Below, in pieces: positions 30,389 to 39,587 of a stretch of 64,000 nucleotides of DNA. The first letter of the stretch is position 1; each line of letters opens with the position of its first letter. This DNA comes from Arthrobacter pigmenti (GTDB taxonomy: Bacteria > Actinomycetota > Actinomycetes > Actinomycetales > Micrococcaceae). Location: assembly GCF_011927905.1 (NCBI RefSeq), contig NZ_JAATJL010000001.1, forward strand, positions 2,356,001 through 2,420,000. Direction: 5' to 3'. Under the pieces are notes generated by a model. It ran no database searches. It saw nothing but the letters and a program-made list of their open reading frames with translations, and was not told the DNA's origin. The position numbers and the translations under genes were made by a program.

Positions 30389-31900
30389 TTACAGCAGTTC
30401 CGCGAGTACGCGGCCCACGTGCCTGGGCAGCTCTCCGACCATCACCGGTCCGCGCCGTGCTGCGCGCCGCCCCGCCAGTCCGTGCAGCGTCGCGGCCGCC
30501 GCTCCCAAAGCAGCCCAGCGCGACGACGGCGGCAGCCCCAGCGGTGCGGCGACGTCGTCGTTCCCGGCGTTGGTCGCGACCAGCGCGCCCAGGATCCCCG
30601 CGAGTGTGTCACCCGATCCCGCGGTGGCCAGCCAGGGTGTGGCATTCGACTGGATGAAGAGCTCGCCGCCCGGCGCCGCGACCACCGTTGTGTAGCCCTT
30701 CAGCAGGACGGTTGCACCGGTTGTGGCGGCTGCACGGCGGGCGAAGTAGGCGGGCGTTGCTTCAATGGCAACCCGTTCAACGTCTTCGCCCCGGCGTTGG
30801 AACAGCGCCGCCAGTTCACCAGCGTGGGGCGTAAGAATGACCTGCTCACCCACTTTTTCCGGCAGCAGGGGCAGCGCACCGGCGTCGACGACGGTGGGCA
30901 GGCCGGACGCGATGGCGTCGCGTGCCCGCTGCCGCTGCCCGGGATCCTCCGTGGCGCCCGGCCCCACAAGCCAGGCCTGCACATGTGATTCCGGAACAGA
31001 GCCCTGCGAGCAGACAACCTCCGGATGGACGGCGTTGATGAGAGAAGCAACTGTTGGCGGGCCCAGAAAGCGCACCATCCCGACGCCGGTACCCAGCGCC
31101 GCACCGGTCGCCAACACCGCAGCCCCCGGGTACATCGCCGAGCCCGCCGCGATGCCGAGCACTCCCCTGCTGTATTTATGGTCCGTTGGTCCGGGCCGCG
31201 CGTAGAGCTGCCGGAGATCCTCCGGTTCCAGCGAATACGCCGCCGCCGGCGGAAGGGATTGGGTGAGACCGATGTCGATGGTGACCACCCGCCCCGCTGC
31301 CCGTGCTCCGGCGCCTGCGAGCAGCCCGGTCTTGACGCCACCAAAGGTTGCTGTGACATCGGCCGGGAGGATCTCTCCGGCTGCCTCGCCGGTGTCCGCG
31401 TCGATTCCGCTGGGAAGGTCGCAGGCGACAACGCGGGCCACACCACGTGCGTTCACCTGCTGGACCAGTTTCGCCGCCGCGCCGCGCAGGCCGCCACTAC
31501 CACCCGTGCCAAGGATCCCGTCAATCACCAGGGCGGCGGACGCAATCCGCATCGCCAGGGCGTCAACGCGGTCGTCGGTGAGCTGCTCAACCCTGCCGCC
31601 GGCCGCACGGAACGCAACCAGCGCCTCGACATGTACCCGCTCGGAGGTGAGAATCGCCGTCGTGCCCGCGCCACGACCCGCCAGCCGCGCGCCGGCGTAC
31701 AGGGCGTCGCCGCCGTTGTTTCCGCTCCCCGCCAGCACGACGACGGCGCGTCCGTAGATTCCGCCGGTATCGCGGAGTTCGGCGCCGGCAACCTGCGCAA
31801 GGCCGTGGGCAGCCCGCTGCATCAAAGCATCGCCGTATCCGGCCTCAAGCAGCGGCGCTTCCGCTGCCCGGATCTGGCTCCCGGTATAGGCACTAAGCAT
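30389..31900 (-). CDS. nnr: Bifunctional NAD(P)HX epimerase/dehydratase
   Basis: A 503-residue repair enzyme for hydrated NADH and NADPH. The N-terminal NnrE epimerase domain has VVVLAGSGNNGGDALYAG and VIDGILGTGGSGGLRG. The C-terminal NnrD ADP/ATP-dependent dehydratase domain has VILTPHAGELAALFQ and the ribokinase-like catalytic motif ATAGSGDTLAGILGAL. The ATG at 31900 is 10 bases after acpS; an earlier in-frame start at 31948 would overlap it. It follows glmS-acpS on the same strand, a common actinobacterial order. Confidence 0.93.
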   Translation of the reverse strand: MLSAYTGSQIRAAEAPLLEAGYGDALMQRAAHGLAQVAGAELRDTGGIYGRAVVVLAGSGNNGGDALYAGARLAGRGAGTTAILTSERVHVEALVAFRAAGGRVEQLTDDRVDALAMRIASAALVIDGILGTGGSGGLRGAAAKLVQQVNARGVARVVACDLPSGIDADTGEAAGEILPADVTATFGGVKTGLLAGAGARAAGRVVTIDIGLTQSLPPAAAYSLEPEDLRQLYARPGPTDHKYSRGVLGIAAGSAMYPGAAVLATGAALGTGVGMVRFLGPPTVASLINAVHPEVVCSQGSVPESHVQAWLVGPGATEDPGQRQRARDAIASGLPTVVDAGALPLLPEKVGEQVILTPHAGELAALFQRRGEDVERVAIEATPAYFARRAAATTGATVLLKGYTTVVAAPGGELFIQSNATPWLATAGSGDTLAGILGALVATNAGNDDVAAPLGLPPSSRWAALGAAAATLHGLAGRRAARRGPVMVGELPRHVGRVLAELL

Positions 31901-31910
31901 GCTTAGAATC

Positions 31911-32282
31911 CTAGCGGGTGGCCGGCGGAAGTTCTCCTTCGGCGACAACCATTGCGGTTGCGACCCCGCCGTCGTGGCTGAGCGAGAGGTGCCACCGGGT
32001 AACGCCGCGGCCAGACGCGACGGCTGCCACAGTCCCGGACACCTCGACGGTAGGGCTTCCGTTGCCGTCGAGACCGATCCAGCAGTCCTGCCAGTTCATG
32101 CCCGCAGGCGCGCCGAGCGCCTTGGCAACGGCTTCCTTTGCTGCAAAGCGTGCGGCAAGCGAGCGGGTGTTCAACGCACGCTCAGCCGCAACGAACAGAC
32201 GGTCCCGCAGCCCGGGCGTGCGCTGAAGCTGCCGCTCGAACCGCGCGACGTCCACAACGTCCACGCCAATGCCGACAATCAC
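31911..32282 (-). CDS. acpS: Holo-[acyl-carrier-protein] synthase
   Basis: A 123-residue 4'-phosphopantetheinyl transferase that activates acyl carrier proteins. Magnesium ligands are visible in [15 protein letters not shown] (Asp) and [13 protein letters not shown] (Glu), followed by GSPTVEVSG and [17 protein letters not shown]. The GTG at 32282 lies 11 bases after glmS, so it is probably co-transcribed with glmS and nnr. Confidence 0.94.
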   Translation of the reverse strand: MIVGIGVDVVDVARFERQLQRTPGLRDRLFVAAERALNTRSLAARFAAKEAVAKALGAPAGMNWQDCWIGLDGNGSPTVEVSGTVAAVASGRGVTRWHLSLSHDGGVATAMVVAEGELPPATR

Positions 32283-32293
32283 GCCGATACCTA

Positions 32294-34228
32294 CTACTCG
32301 ACCGTGACGGACTTGGCCAGGTTCCGCGGCTGATCCACGTCATAGCCCTTGGCAGCGGCCAGCTCGCACGCGAAAATCTGCAGCGGGACCGTGGTGAGCA
32401 GCGGCGCAAGCAGTGTTGCAGTCTGCGGAACGTGGATGACGTGCTCGGAGAACGCAGCCACGGACTCATCGCCCTCTTCGGCGATCACAATGGTGACTGC
32501 GCCACGGGCCCGAATCTCCTGAATGTTCGAAACCACCTTGGCGTGCAGCGAGTCGCGTCCGCGGGGCGAAGGCAGTACGACGACGACGGGCTGACCCTCC
32601 TCGATCAGCGCGATGGGCCCGTGCTTGAGCTCGCCGGCAGCAAATCCTTCCGCATGGATGTAGGCGAGCTCCTTGAGCTTAAGCGCACCCTCCATGGCCA
32701 CCGGGAACCCCACATGGCGGCCGAGGAACAGCACGGACTTGGCATCCGCCATGCTCCGTCCGAGCTCCTTGACGGGGTCCGAGTTATCCAGGACCTCCTG
32801 GATCTTCGCCGGCATCTCGCTGAGGTCCGCCAGTACGTCCGCGATTTCGTCACGGAACTTGTTGCCCCGCAGTTGCGCCAGGTACAGCCCGAGGAGATAG
32901 GTGGCGGTGATCTGCGCGAGGAACGCCTTGGTGGAAGCGACGGCAATCTCCGGACCGGCATGCGTGTACAGCACCGCATCCGACTCCCGGGGAATGGTTG
33001 AGCCGTTGGTGTTACAGATTGCCACAACCTTGGCGCCCTGCTCACGGGCGTACCGCACAGCCATCAGGGTGTCCATGGTCTCGCCGGACTGGGAGATGGC
33101 CACCACGAGCGTCTTCTCATTGACGATCGGATCCCGGTAGCGGAACTCGTGCGAAAGCTCGATCTCCGTTGGAATCCGGCACCAATGCTCGATTGCGTAC
33201 TTGGCCACCTGGCCGGCGTACGCGGACGTTCCGCAGGCGAGGACAACAATCTTGTCCACCGAGCGCAGGATTGATTCGTCGATGCGCAGTTCGTCGAGGA
33301 CAAGGTTGCCCTTCGCGTCGGTGCGGCCCAGCAGGGTCTGCCCAACGGCGTCGGGCTGGTCGTTGATCTCCTTGGCCATGAAGGACGGGTAGCCGCCCTT
33401 CTCCGCCGCGGCAGCGTCCCAGCTGACGTGGAACTCCTTACCGGTGGCGGGCGCTCCGTAGAAGTCGGTGATCGTGACGTCTTCCGGTGTGATGGTCACG
33501 ACCTGGTCCTGGCCCAGTTCCACCGCACGGCGGGTGAAGTCGATGAAGCCGGAAACATCCGAGCCAAGGAAGTTCTCGCCGTCACCCAGTCCCACAACAA
33601 GCGGTGAGTTACGGCGGGCGGCGACGACGACGTCGGGCGCGTCCTGATGGATGGCAAGCAGGGTGAATGCGCCCTCAAGGCGCTGGCAGGCTTCCTGCAT
33701 AGCACTGGTCAGGGCATCTGCGGTGCCGGCATCCGTTCGACGACGGTAGATGCTGCCGAGCAGCGCCGCAGCAACCTCGGTGTCGGTGTCCGAAGCGAAG
33801 ACAACGCCCTGCTCCAGCAGCTCAGCCTTCAGCTCGGCAAAGTTCTCGATGATTCCGTTGTGGATGAGGGCAAGGCGCCCGTCATCGGCGAGATGCGGAT
33901 GTGCGTTCTGGTCCGTGGGTCCACCGTGCGTAGCCCACCGGGTGTGGCCGATGCCGGTCAACGATGCGGGCAGCGGTGAGGAGTCCAGCTCTGCCACAAG
34001 GTTGGTCAGCTTGCCGGACTTCTTCCGCGACTGGATACCTGTTTCGGTCAGCACTGCGACGCCCGCTGAGTCATAACCCCTGTACTCCAAGCGACGCAAG
34101 CCCTCCATGACCACGTCCAGGGCGCCGTGGCTACCGTTGGAATCAGCTCCGTTGAGTTCTGCTTCTCCAAGCGCTCCGCCAAGGGATTTACCGCCGTTAC
34201 GGCCTACGTATCCTACGATTCCACACAT
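32294..34228 (-). CDS. glmS: Glucosamine-6-phosphate synthase (isomerising)
   Basis: A 644-residue enzyme that makes glucosamine-6-phosphate from fructose-6-phosphate and glutamine. The N-terminal glutaminase starts with Cys2 of MCGIVGYVG, and the two SIS domains hold [20 protein letters not shown] and the C-terminal NLAKSVTVE. About 23 extra residues (from GGKSLGG to GSHGALD) sit between the Cys2 strand and [15 protein letters not shown] compared with the E. coli protein. The ATG follows a TACGCT box by 7 bases and is probably leaderless. Confidence 0.96.
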   Translation of the reverse strand: MCGIVGYVGRNGGKSLGGALGEAELNGADSNGSHGALDVVMEGLRRLEYRGYDSAGVAVLTETGIQSRKKSGKLTNLVAELDSSPLPASLTGIGHTRWATHGGPTDQNAHPHLADDGRLALIHNGIIENFAELKAELLEQGVVFASDTDTEVAAALLGSIYRRRTDAGTADALTSAMQEACQRLEGAFTLLAIHQDAPDVVVAARRNSPLVVGLGDGENFLGSDVSGFIDFTRRAVELGQDQVVTITPEDVTITDFYGAPATGKEFHVSWDAAAAEKGGYPSFMAKEINDQPDAVGQTLLGRTDAKGNLVLDELRIDESILRSVDKIVVLACGTSAYAGQVAKYAIEHWCRIPTEIELSHEFRYRDPIVNEKTLVVAISQSGETMDTLMAVRYAREQGAKVVAICNTNGSTIPRESDAVLYTHAGPEIAVASTKAFLAQITATYLLGLYLAQLRGNKFRDEIADVLADLSEMPAKIQEVLDNSDPVKELGRSMADAKSVLFLGRHVGFPVAMEGALKLKELAYIHAEGFAAGELKHGPIALIEEGQPVVVVLPSPRGRDSLHAKVVSNIQEIRARGAVTIVIAEEGDESVAAFSEHVIHVPQTATLLAPLLTTVPLQIFACELAAAKGYDVDQPRNLAKSVTVE

Positions 34229-34235
34229 GGCCTTA

Positions 34236-34241
34236 AGCGTA
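34236..34241 (-). promoter_or_regulatory. Leaderless -10 box of glmS
   Basis: TACGCT on the minus strand, 7 bases before the glmS ATG at 34228. No ribosome site is present. Confidence 0.42.
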
Positions 34242-34338
34242 CCCGTAGCGCGGGTTCAGCCCTGAACTGCGACCTGCCAGAGTGGTGCGCATCACGCCCG
34301 GCTCCCGCGGGCTGTTTGTTAATGTCCTGGCCAGGGGG

Positions 34339-34344
34339 CAGAAT
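34339..34344 (+). promoter_or_regulatory. Leaderless -10 box of coaA
   Basis: CAGAAT, 6 bases before the coaA GTG at 34351, the same hexamer and spacing as alr. It supports GTG 34351 over an upstream in-frame ATG at 34282. Confidence 0.42.
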
Positions 34345-34350
34345 TCTAGG

Positions 34351-35331
34351 GTGAGCGACGAAACTCGAGGTACCGGCCCCACCACCACGGTGGAGGCGGG
34401 CGTTACCCCGTTCGTCGAGCTTGATCGCCAGATGTGGGCGCGGCTGTCGAATGAGATCGAGTCTCCGCTGAACGTCGAGGATGTGCAGCGGCTTCGCGGC
34501 CTCGGAGACGCACTGAACCTCGATGAGGTGCGGGAGGTCTACCTTCCGCTATCCCGGCTCCTCTCCCTCTACGTTGCCGCTGCCGGCGAACTGCACGCGG
34601 CCACCACCACGTTCCTCGGGGAGCGCACAACCCGTACGCCGTTCGTGATCGGTGTGGCAGGCTCCGTTGCCGTCGGGAAGTCGACCACCGCGCGTGTGCT
34701 GCGTGAGCTTCTCCGCCGCTGGCCGGGCACTCCGAACGTGGAACTGGTAACCACTGACGGTTTCCTTTACCCCAATGAGGAGCTGGAACGGCGCGGCCTT
34801 ATGCAGCGCAAGGGCTTCCCTGAGTCGTACGACCGGCGTCGGCTCCTACGCTTCGTGAGCGAGGTCAAGAGCGGTGCTGAGGAAGTGCGTGCACCCTGGT
34901 ACTCGCACCTGACCTACAACATCGTTCCTGGACGCGAGATTGTGGTCCGCCGCCCTGACGTACTGATTGTCGAGGGGCTGAACGTCCTCGCGCCTGCACG
35001 AACCCGGGCGGACGGGCGCTCAGGCCTGGCGCTCAGCGATTTCTTTGACTTCTCCATCTACGTGGACGCCAAGACCTCCTATATAGAGGAGTGGTACGTC
35101 CAGCGCTTCCAGTCCCTGCGCAGCGGCGCCTTCGCGAATCCAGCGTCCTATTTCCACCGGTACGCCTCCCTCACGGATAAGGAAGCCGAGGAGACCGCTT
35201 TAGGCATCTGGCGGCGCATCAACGAACCGAACCTGTCCGAGAACGTCCTTCCCACCCGCGGCCGAGCCACCCTGGTGCTCACCAAGGAAGCCGACCACTC
35301 CATCCGCCGAATGCTGCTACGGAAAACCTGA
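34351..35331 (+). CDS. coaA: Type I pantothenate kinase
   Basis: A 326-residue kinase for the first step of coenzyme A synthesis. The Walker A motif is [49 protein letters not shown] and LIVEGLNVL are type I CoaA motifs, as is [21 protein letters not shown]. An N-terminal tail of about 20 residues precedes the conserved core. Its TGA overlaps the ATG of the following lipoprotein gene by one base. Confidence 0.95.
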   Translation: MSDETRGTGPTTTVEAGVTPFVELDRQMWARLSNEIESPLNVEDVQRLRGLGDALNLDEVREVYLPLSRLLSLYVAAAGELHAATTTFLGERTTRTPFVIGVAGSVAVGKSTTARVLRELLRRWPGTPNVELVTTDGFLYPNEELERRGLMQRKGFPESYDRRRLLRFVSEVKSGAEEVRAPWYSHLTYNIVPGREIVVRRPDVLIVEGLNVLAPARTRADGRSGLALSDFFDFSIYVDAKTSYIEEWYVQRFQSLRSGAFANPASYFHRYASLTDKEAEETALGIWRRINEPNLSENVLPTRGRATLVLTKEADHSIRRMLLRKT

Positions 35332-36242
35332 TGGAACCCCTGCGGCGGCTCCGAGGGATGCCGGTCTGGTTGATGACGACGACGGCCCTCGTCGTCGTAC
35401 TTTCGGCCTGCGGAACGCCCGCGCCCACCACGGACGGCACCGCCCCGGCCAGCCAGCCGCCGCCGTCGTCCGCACCGCAGACTCCGGGCGAGATCCCAGC
35501 TCCTGCGCAGCGGCCTCCGTCCCCCGCGGGAAACAGCGCGCCGCCGTCGCCCGCGGCCGCCCCGAGCACGACCCCGGCCGTCACAGAAGAGCCTCCGGCT
35601 CCCGCGCCGAGCACAGCGCCGGCGCCCCCACCCGAAGCGGAGGAGTTGAGCGATCCGTCGTCGATCCTCGTGGTCGTCAACAAGCAGCGTCCGCTCGACC
35701 CGCTCGACTTCTTCCCGTCCGGGCTTGTCCTTCCCGCAGTTCCGCTGGCCGTGGCCGAACCCAATGCTCTCCTGCGGGCGGACACCAGCGCGGCGGTGGA
35801 GCAACTGTTCGCTGCGGCCGCCGACGACGGCGTGGGCCTCACCCTGGTGAGCGGTTACCGCTCCTACCAGGATCAGGTGGCCACGTATCAACACTGGGTC
35901 GCCCAATACGGAGGAAACGCTGCCGAAGCTGACCGTATTTCTGCCCGGGCGGGTTATTCGGAGCACCAAACAGGCCTCGCGTTCGACGTTGGCCAGGCCG
36001 ATGGCGCCTGCACGCTGTCCTCCTGTTTCGCGGACACTGTGGCAGGGCAATGGATGGCAGAGAACGCACACGCTTTCGGCTTCATCCTGCGCTACCCAAT
36101 CGGAGCCCAGGGGGTCACCGGATTCTCGGGCGAGCCCTGGCATTACCGGTACGTCGGGCTGGAAGCTGCACAGGCGATGCGCGAGAACGGCGTAGCGACC
36201 CTTGAGGAGTTCTTCGGCCTGCCGCCCGCGCCCGGATACTAA
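35331..36242 (+). CDS. VanY-like D-alanyl-D-alanine carboxypeptidase lipoprotein
   Basis: A 303-residue exported protein. Residues 12-32 form a lipoprotein signal with lipobox LSAC. A long Pro/Ala/Ser/Thr tether (about residues 35-105) leads to an M15 peptidase domain. Zinc-binding residues are visible in GYSEHQTGLAFDVG (His and Asp) and EPWHYRYVG (His), with SGYRSYQDQV upstream. It probably trims pentapeptide stems of peptidoglycan at the cell surface. The one-base TGATG overlap couples it to coaA, an unusual partner. Confidence 0.9.
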   Translation: MEPLRRLRGMPVWLMTTTALVVVLSACGTPAPTTDGTAPASQPPPSSAPQTPGEIPAPAQRPPSPAGNSAPPSPAAAPSTTPAVTEEPPAPAPSTAPAPPPEAEELSDPSSILVVVNKQRPLDPLDFFPSGLVLPAVPLAVAEPNALLRADTSAAVEQLFAAAADDGVGLTLVSGYRSYQDQVATYQHWVAQYGGNAAEADRISARAGYSEHQTGLAFDVGQADGACTLSSCFADTVAGQWMAENAHAFGFILRYPIGAQGVTGFSGEPWHYRYVGLEAAQAMRENGVATLEEFFGLPPAPGY

Positions 36243-36292
36243 CGTTCACCTTCCGTACCGGCGTGCCCTGTCCGGCTGACCCTTCGCTTGGA

Positions 36293-36298
36293 TAGCCT
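36293..36298 (+). promoter_or_regulatory. Leaderless -10 box of mscL
   Basis: TAGCCT, 6 bases before the mscL ATG at 36305. No ribosome site is present. Confidence 0.42.
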
Positions 36299-36304
36299 GA
36301 AACC

Positions 36305-36697
36305 ATGCTGAGTGGATTCAAGAATTTCATCATGAAGGGCAACGTCATCGATCTGGCCGTGGCGGTTGTCATGGGCACGGCTTTCGGCGCTGTGGTGACC
36401 TCGCTGGTCAACAATGTGCTGATGCCGCTGATCTCGGCGCTCGCCGGATCGCCCACGTTTGACGACTTCGCGCGGATCACGCTCAACGGGAACGAGATTC
36501 AGTTCGGCGTATTCCTCACGGCAGTGGTGAACTTCCTGCTTGTGGCTGCCTCTGTGTACTTCGTGATCGTGCTGCCAATGAACAAGTTCATTGAACGCCG
36601 CGACCGGAAGCTTGAGTTGAAGCAGAAGGTGGAGGAAGTCGATCCGCAGATCGCGCTGCTGACCGAAATCCGGGACAGCCTTCGCCAGCGAACGTAA
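36305..36697 (+). CDS. mscL: Large-conductance mechanosensitive channel
   Basis: A 130-residue homopentameric channel subunit that releases solutes on hypo-osmotic shock. The amphipathic N-terminal helix FKNFIMKGNVIDLAVAVVMGTAFGAVVTSLV runs into TM1, a short periplasmic loop follows, TM2 is FLTAVVNFLLVAASVYFVIVLPM, and a charged cytoplasmic helix ends the protein. It ends 7 bases before the convergent glmM gene. Confidence 0.95.
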   Translation: MLSGFKNFIMKGNVIDLAVAVVMGTAFGAVVTSLVNNVLMPLISALAGSPTFDDFARITLNGNEIQFGVFLTAVVNFLLVAASVYFVIVLPMNKFIERRDRKLELKQKVEEVDPQIALLTEIRDSLRQRT

Positions 36698-36704
36698 ATC
36701 GAGC

Positions 36705-38057
36705 CTAGGCAGGCTCGAGAGCCAACTGCCTCTGCACCGTGTCCGCCAGACGGTCCGCAATTGATTCTGCGGTTGCCATGTCCGCCGCTTCGACCATAAC
36801 GCGGACTACGGGCTCCGTGCCCGACGGTCGCAGCAGCACCCGCCCGGTTTCGCCGAGGGAGTTCTGCGCCTCGCGGACTGCGCGCTGCACTTCGTCGTCG
36901 CTGTTCACGCTCGACTTGTCCACTCCCTTTACGTTGATGAGGACCTGCGGGAGCTTGGTCATGATCGTGGACAGTTCCTTGAGGCTGCGCCCGGTCATCG
37001 CTACCTGGGCTGCCAACTGGAGTCCGGTGAGTACACCGTCACCGGTTGTTGCGTGGTCGGCGAAGATCACGTGGCCGGACTGCTCTCCGCCGAGGCTGAA
37101 CGCGCCGTCGCGCATTCCTTCCAGCACGTAGCGGTCGCCAACGGCGGTCTCGCGGAGGCTGATGCCCGCATCGCGCAGCGCGAGCTTCAGCCCCAGGTTG
37201 CTCATAACGGTCGCGACGAGGGTGCTGTCCTTCAACCGCCCGGCCGCGTTGAGCGCGACCGCCATGATCGCCATGATCTGGTCGCCGTCCACCACGGTTC
37301 CTTCGTGGTCCACAGCAAGGCAGCGGTCGGCGTCGCCATCATGCGCTATGCCGAGGTCGGCGCCGTGCTCGAGCACCGCAGCCTGAAGCATTTCCAGATG
37401 GGTGGAGCCGCAACCGTCATTGATGTTGTTACCGTCCGGGTCTGCGCCGATGACGACGACGTCCGCGCCGGCATCGGAGAACACTTGCGGTGAGCAGCCG
37501 CTTGCCGCGCCGTTGGCACAGTCCAGCACAACTTTGAGCCCGTCCAGGCGGTGCGGCAGGGACTGCAGGAGGTGAACCACATAGCGGTCTTCAGCGTCCG
37601 CGAAGCGTTGGATCCGGCCCACATCCGGCCCCACCGGGCGGCGGGGAGGAGCATTGAGTTCCGCTTCGATGGCGTCTTCCACGGCGTCGTCCAGCTTCTT
37701 GCCGCCGCGGGCGAGGAATTTGATGCCATTGTCCGGAGCCGGATTGTGCGAGGCGGAGATCATGACGCCAAAATCCGCGTCGAGGTCAGCGACCAGGAAG
37801 GCTGCGGCGGGGGTGGGAAGCACCCCGGCATCGTAGACGTCAACACCTGCGCTGGCCAGTCCTGCTTCAACGGCCGCCGCGATGAAGTCACCGCTGATGC
37901 GCGGATCGCGGGCGATGACCGCAGTGGGGCGCCTGCCGTCCGAACTTCGGTGTCCGAGCACCATGGCCGCTGCCTGCGCGAGTTGCAGGGCGAGCTCAGC
38001 TGTGAGGAGGCCGTTCGCTTGCCCACGGACGCCATCGGTCCCAAATAATCTAGTCAT
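36705..38057 (-). CDS. glmM: Phosphoglucosamine mutase
   Basis: A 450-residue enzyme that converts glucosamine-6-phosphate to glucosamine-1-phosphate for UDP-GlcNAc. It starts [16 protein letters not shown]; the phosphoserine loop is [18 protein letters not shown], the metal loop is [21 protein letters not shown], and the sugar-binding [10 protein letters not shown] and phosphate-binding [14 protein letters not shown] loops are present. It lies downstream of rplM-rpsI on the same strand, separated by two hairpins. Confidence 0.96.
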   Translation of the reverse strand: MTRLFGTDGVRGQANGLLTAELALQLAQAAAMVLGHRSSDGRRPTAVIARDPRISGDFIAAAVEAGLASAGVDVYDAGVLPTPAAAFLVADLDADFGVMISASHNPAPDNGIKFLARGGKKLDDAVEDAIEAELNAPPRRPVGPDVGRIQRFADAEDRYVVHLLQSLPHRLDGLKVVLDCANGAASGCSPQVFSDAGADVVVIGADPDGNNINDGCGSTHLEMLQAAVLEHGADLGIAHDGDADRCLAVDHEGTVVDGDQIMAIMAVALNAAGRLKDSTLVATVMSNLGLKLALRDAGISLRETAVGDRYVLEGMRDGAFSLGGEQSGHVIFADHATTGDGVLTGLQLAAQVAMTGRSLKELSTIMTKLPQVLINVKGVDKSSVNSDDEVQRAVREAQNSLGETGRVLLRPSGTEPVVRVMVEAADMATAESIADRLADTVQRQLALEPA

Positions 38058-38111
38058 CGTGGTCCATCCTAAGTCAGAAGGGTGCCGGGCCTTCGAAGCC
38101 GTGCTTAAAGC

Positions 38112-38147
38112 GTTACGCCCGCCCGGCAGCTGCCGAACGGGCGTAAC
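38112..38147 (-). terminator. Perfectly centred inverted repeat between rpsI and glmM
   Basis: An 18+18 base inverted repeat, GTTACGCCCG..CGGCAG facing CTGCCG..CGGGCGTAAC, with two mismatched positions and no separate loop. It can fold on either strand. It lies 54 bases upstream of glmM and has no T-tract, so it may be a terminator or an mRNA stability element. Confidence 0.5.
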
Positions 38148-38220
38148 GGGTAAAGCATGTAACTCGGGCTCCCAAGCGCCTTAGACCCAAGTGGCAGGCA
38201 GGAGCGTGGAGCCGAGCGCT

Positions 38221-38271
38221 GGAAAAAGTCGAGGGGACCCGTGGAATAACGCGCCAGCGGTATTCCACGGG
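38221..38271 (-). terminator. rpsI terminator
   Basis: CCCGTGGAATA (38238-38248) pairs perfectly with TATTCCACGGG (38261-38271), an 11-bp stem with a 12-base loop. On the minus strand it is followed 11 bases later by TTTTT (38227-38223). It lies 11 bases after the rpsI stop. Confidence 0.7.
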
Positions 38272-38282
38272 GAAGACTTTTT

Positions 38283-38780
38283 CTAACGCTTGGAGTACTG
38301 AGGCGCCTTACGTGCCTTCTTGAGACCGGCCTTCTTGCGCTCGATGACGCGGGCGTCACGGGTCAGGAAGCCTGCCTTCTTGAGGGCGGGGCGGTTGTTC
38401 TCGCGGTCGATCTCGTTGAGCGCACGGGCAACGCCGAGGCGCAGCGCACCGGCCTGGCCGGAGGGGCCGCCGCCGTGGATGCGGGCGATGACGTCGTACG
38501 CGCCGTCGAGCTCGAGGAGCTTGAACGGGTCATTGACTTCCTGCTGGTGCAGCTTGTTGGGGAAGTAGTCAGACAGCTCGCGGCCGTTGACAATCCACTT
38601 GCCGCTTCCCGGTGTAACGCGGACGCGTGCAACAGCTTCCTTGCGACGGCCTACGGCGGCGCCACCGACGGTGAGCGCGGGGCGCTCCTTGACGGGGGCG
38701 TCTGAGACGGCCGAGGATTCCGAGGTGTAGCTGGTGAGCTCCTCGGTTGGTTCATTCAGCTCTTCAGTGTTCTGAGCCAC
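38283..38780 (-). CDS. rpsI: 30S ribosomal protein S9
   Basis: A 165-residue protein. The conserved core starts [24 protein letters not shown] and ends in the basic tail [17 protein letters not shown] that reaches the ribosomal P site. The first 35 or so residues are an acidic, Ser/Thr/Glu-rich extension ([19 protein letters not shown]) not found in E. coli S9. It follows rplM after 39 bases and shares its promoter. Confidence 0.96.
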   Translation of the reverse strand: MAQNTEELNEPTEELTSYTSESSAVSDAPVKERPALTVGGAAVGRRKEAVARVRVTPGSGKWIVNGRELSDYFPNKLHQQEVNDPFKLLELDGAYDVIARIHGGGPSGQAGALRLGVARALNEIDRENNRPALKKAGFLTRDARVIERKKAGLKKARKAPQYSKR

Positions 38781-38819
38781 GGTTCTCCTTGAGTGATTCT
38801 TAGTCTGTGGTGGCCAGGA

Positions 38820-39263
38820 CTACTGAGCGACCTGGGTGATTTCGAAAGTCTGGGGTTGCTGGGCCGCGTGCGGGTGCTCCGCACCGCGGTAAACCTTCAG
38901 CTTGCCGATCTGCTGTGCAGCGAGCGAGTTCTTGGGGAGCATGCCCTTGATGGCCTTCTCCACAGCGCGCACAGGGTTCTTCTCAAGCAGCTCCGCGTAA
39001 GTCACGGACTTGAGGCCGCCCGGGAAACCGGAGTGGCGGTAAGCGCGCTTCTGCTCTAGCTTGGCGCCGGTGAGGGCTACCTTTTCTGCGTTGATGATGA
39101 TGACGAAGTCGCCCATATCCATATGGGGTGCAAAGGTCGGCTTGTGCTTTCCGCGCAGCAGTGTTGCGGTCTGGCTGGCAAGACGGCCTAGGACAACGTC
39201 GGTGGCGTCAATGACGTGCCACTGGCGGTTGATGTCGCCGGGCTTCGGGGTGTACGTACGCAC
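38820..39263 (-). CDS. rplM: 50S ribosomal protein L13
   Basis: A 147-residue protein. It begins [29 protein letters not shown] and contains [22 protein letters not shown] and KMGLPKNSL-like [12 protein letters not shown]. The GTG at 39263 is selected because a GAAGGC site precedes it and the N-terminus matches the family; an in-frame ATG at 39341 is too far upstream. The transcript appears to start about 214 bases upstream. Confidence 0.95.
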   Translation of the reverse strand: MRTYTPKPGDINRQWHVIDATDVVLGRLASQTATLLRGKHKPTFAPHMDMGDFVIIINAEKVALTGAKLEQKRAYRHSGFPGGLKSVTYAELLEKNPVRAVEKAIKGMLPKNSLAAQQIGKLKVYRGAEHPHAAQQPQTFEITQVAQ

Positions 39264-39483
39264 GATTTTGCCTTCGTTTCTTGTTCTACGGTGACGCCGG
39301 CGGCCGGAGGGAAACTCCAGATGCCAACGCAGCTGATGCATGCGTTACCGGAACTTCAGGTGAGGACTGAAACGACACCGGTGATCCCTTGGGTCTCGGC
39401 CATTTCCGCGGACCAGGTAGCTCTGCAACTGAGCCGCACGCGGACATGGACGTATCGAGGTGGGACACGCACAACGACTTCCA
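39264..39483 (-). other. Long 5' leader of rplM-rpsI
   Basis: About 214 bases lie between the predicted transcription start near 39477 and the rplM GTG. No gene was identified here. A 62-codon open frame (39474-39286) has no support. Its length makes it a candidate for ribosomal-protein autoregulation, but no conserved leader structure was recognised. Confidence 0.4.
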
Positions 39484-39513
39484 AGATTAGCGTGGACCGC
39501 CCCCACCGGTCAA
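39484..39513 (-). promoter_or_regulatory. rplM-rpsI promoter
   Basis: Minus-strand -35 TTGACC (39513-39508), an 18-base spacer and -10 TAATCT (39489-39484). This is a good match to a housekeeping promoter and the only one seen in the gap upstream of rplM. Confidence 0.6.
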
Positions 39514-39587
39514 AACAGACCGCAACACCGCCACACGCCGCACTTCAAGCGGTCCTACGCCCGACGGAAAGACGCTCATGCAGGAAT

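Noticed and set aside
39286-39474. A 62-codon frame in the rplM leader
   Set aside because: No ribosome site and no resemblance to any protein; a structured leader is more likely.
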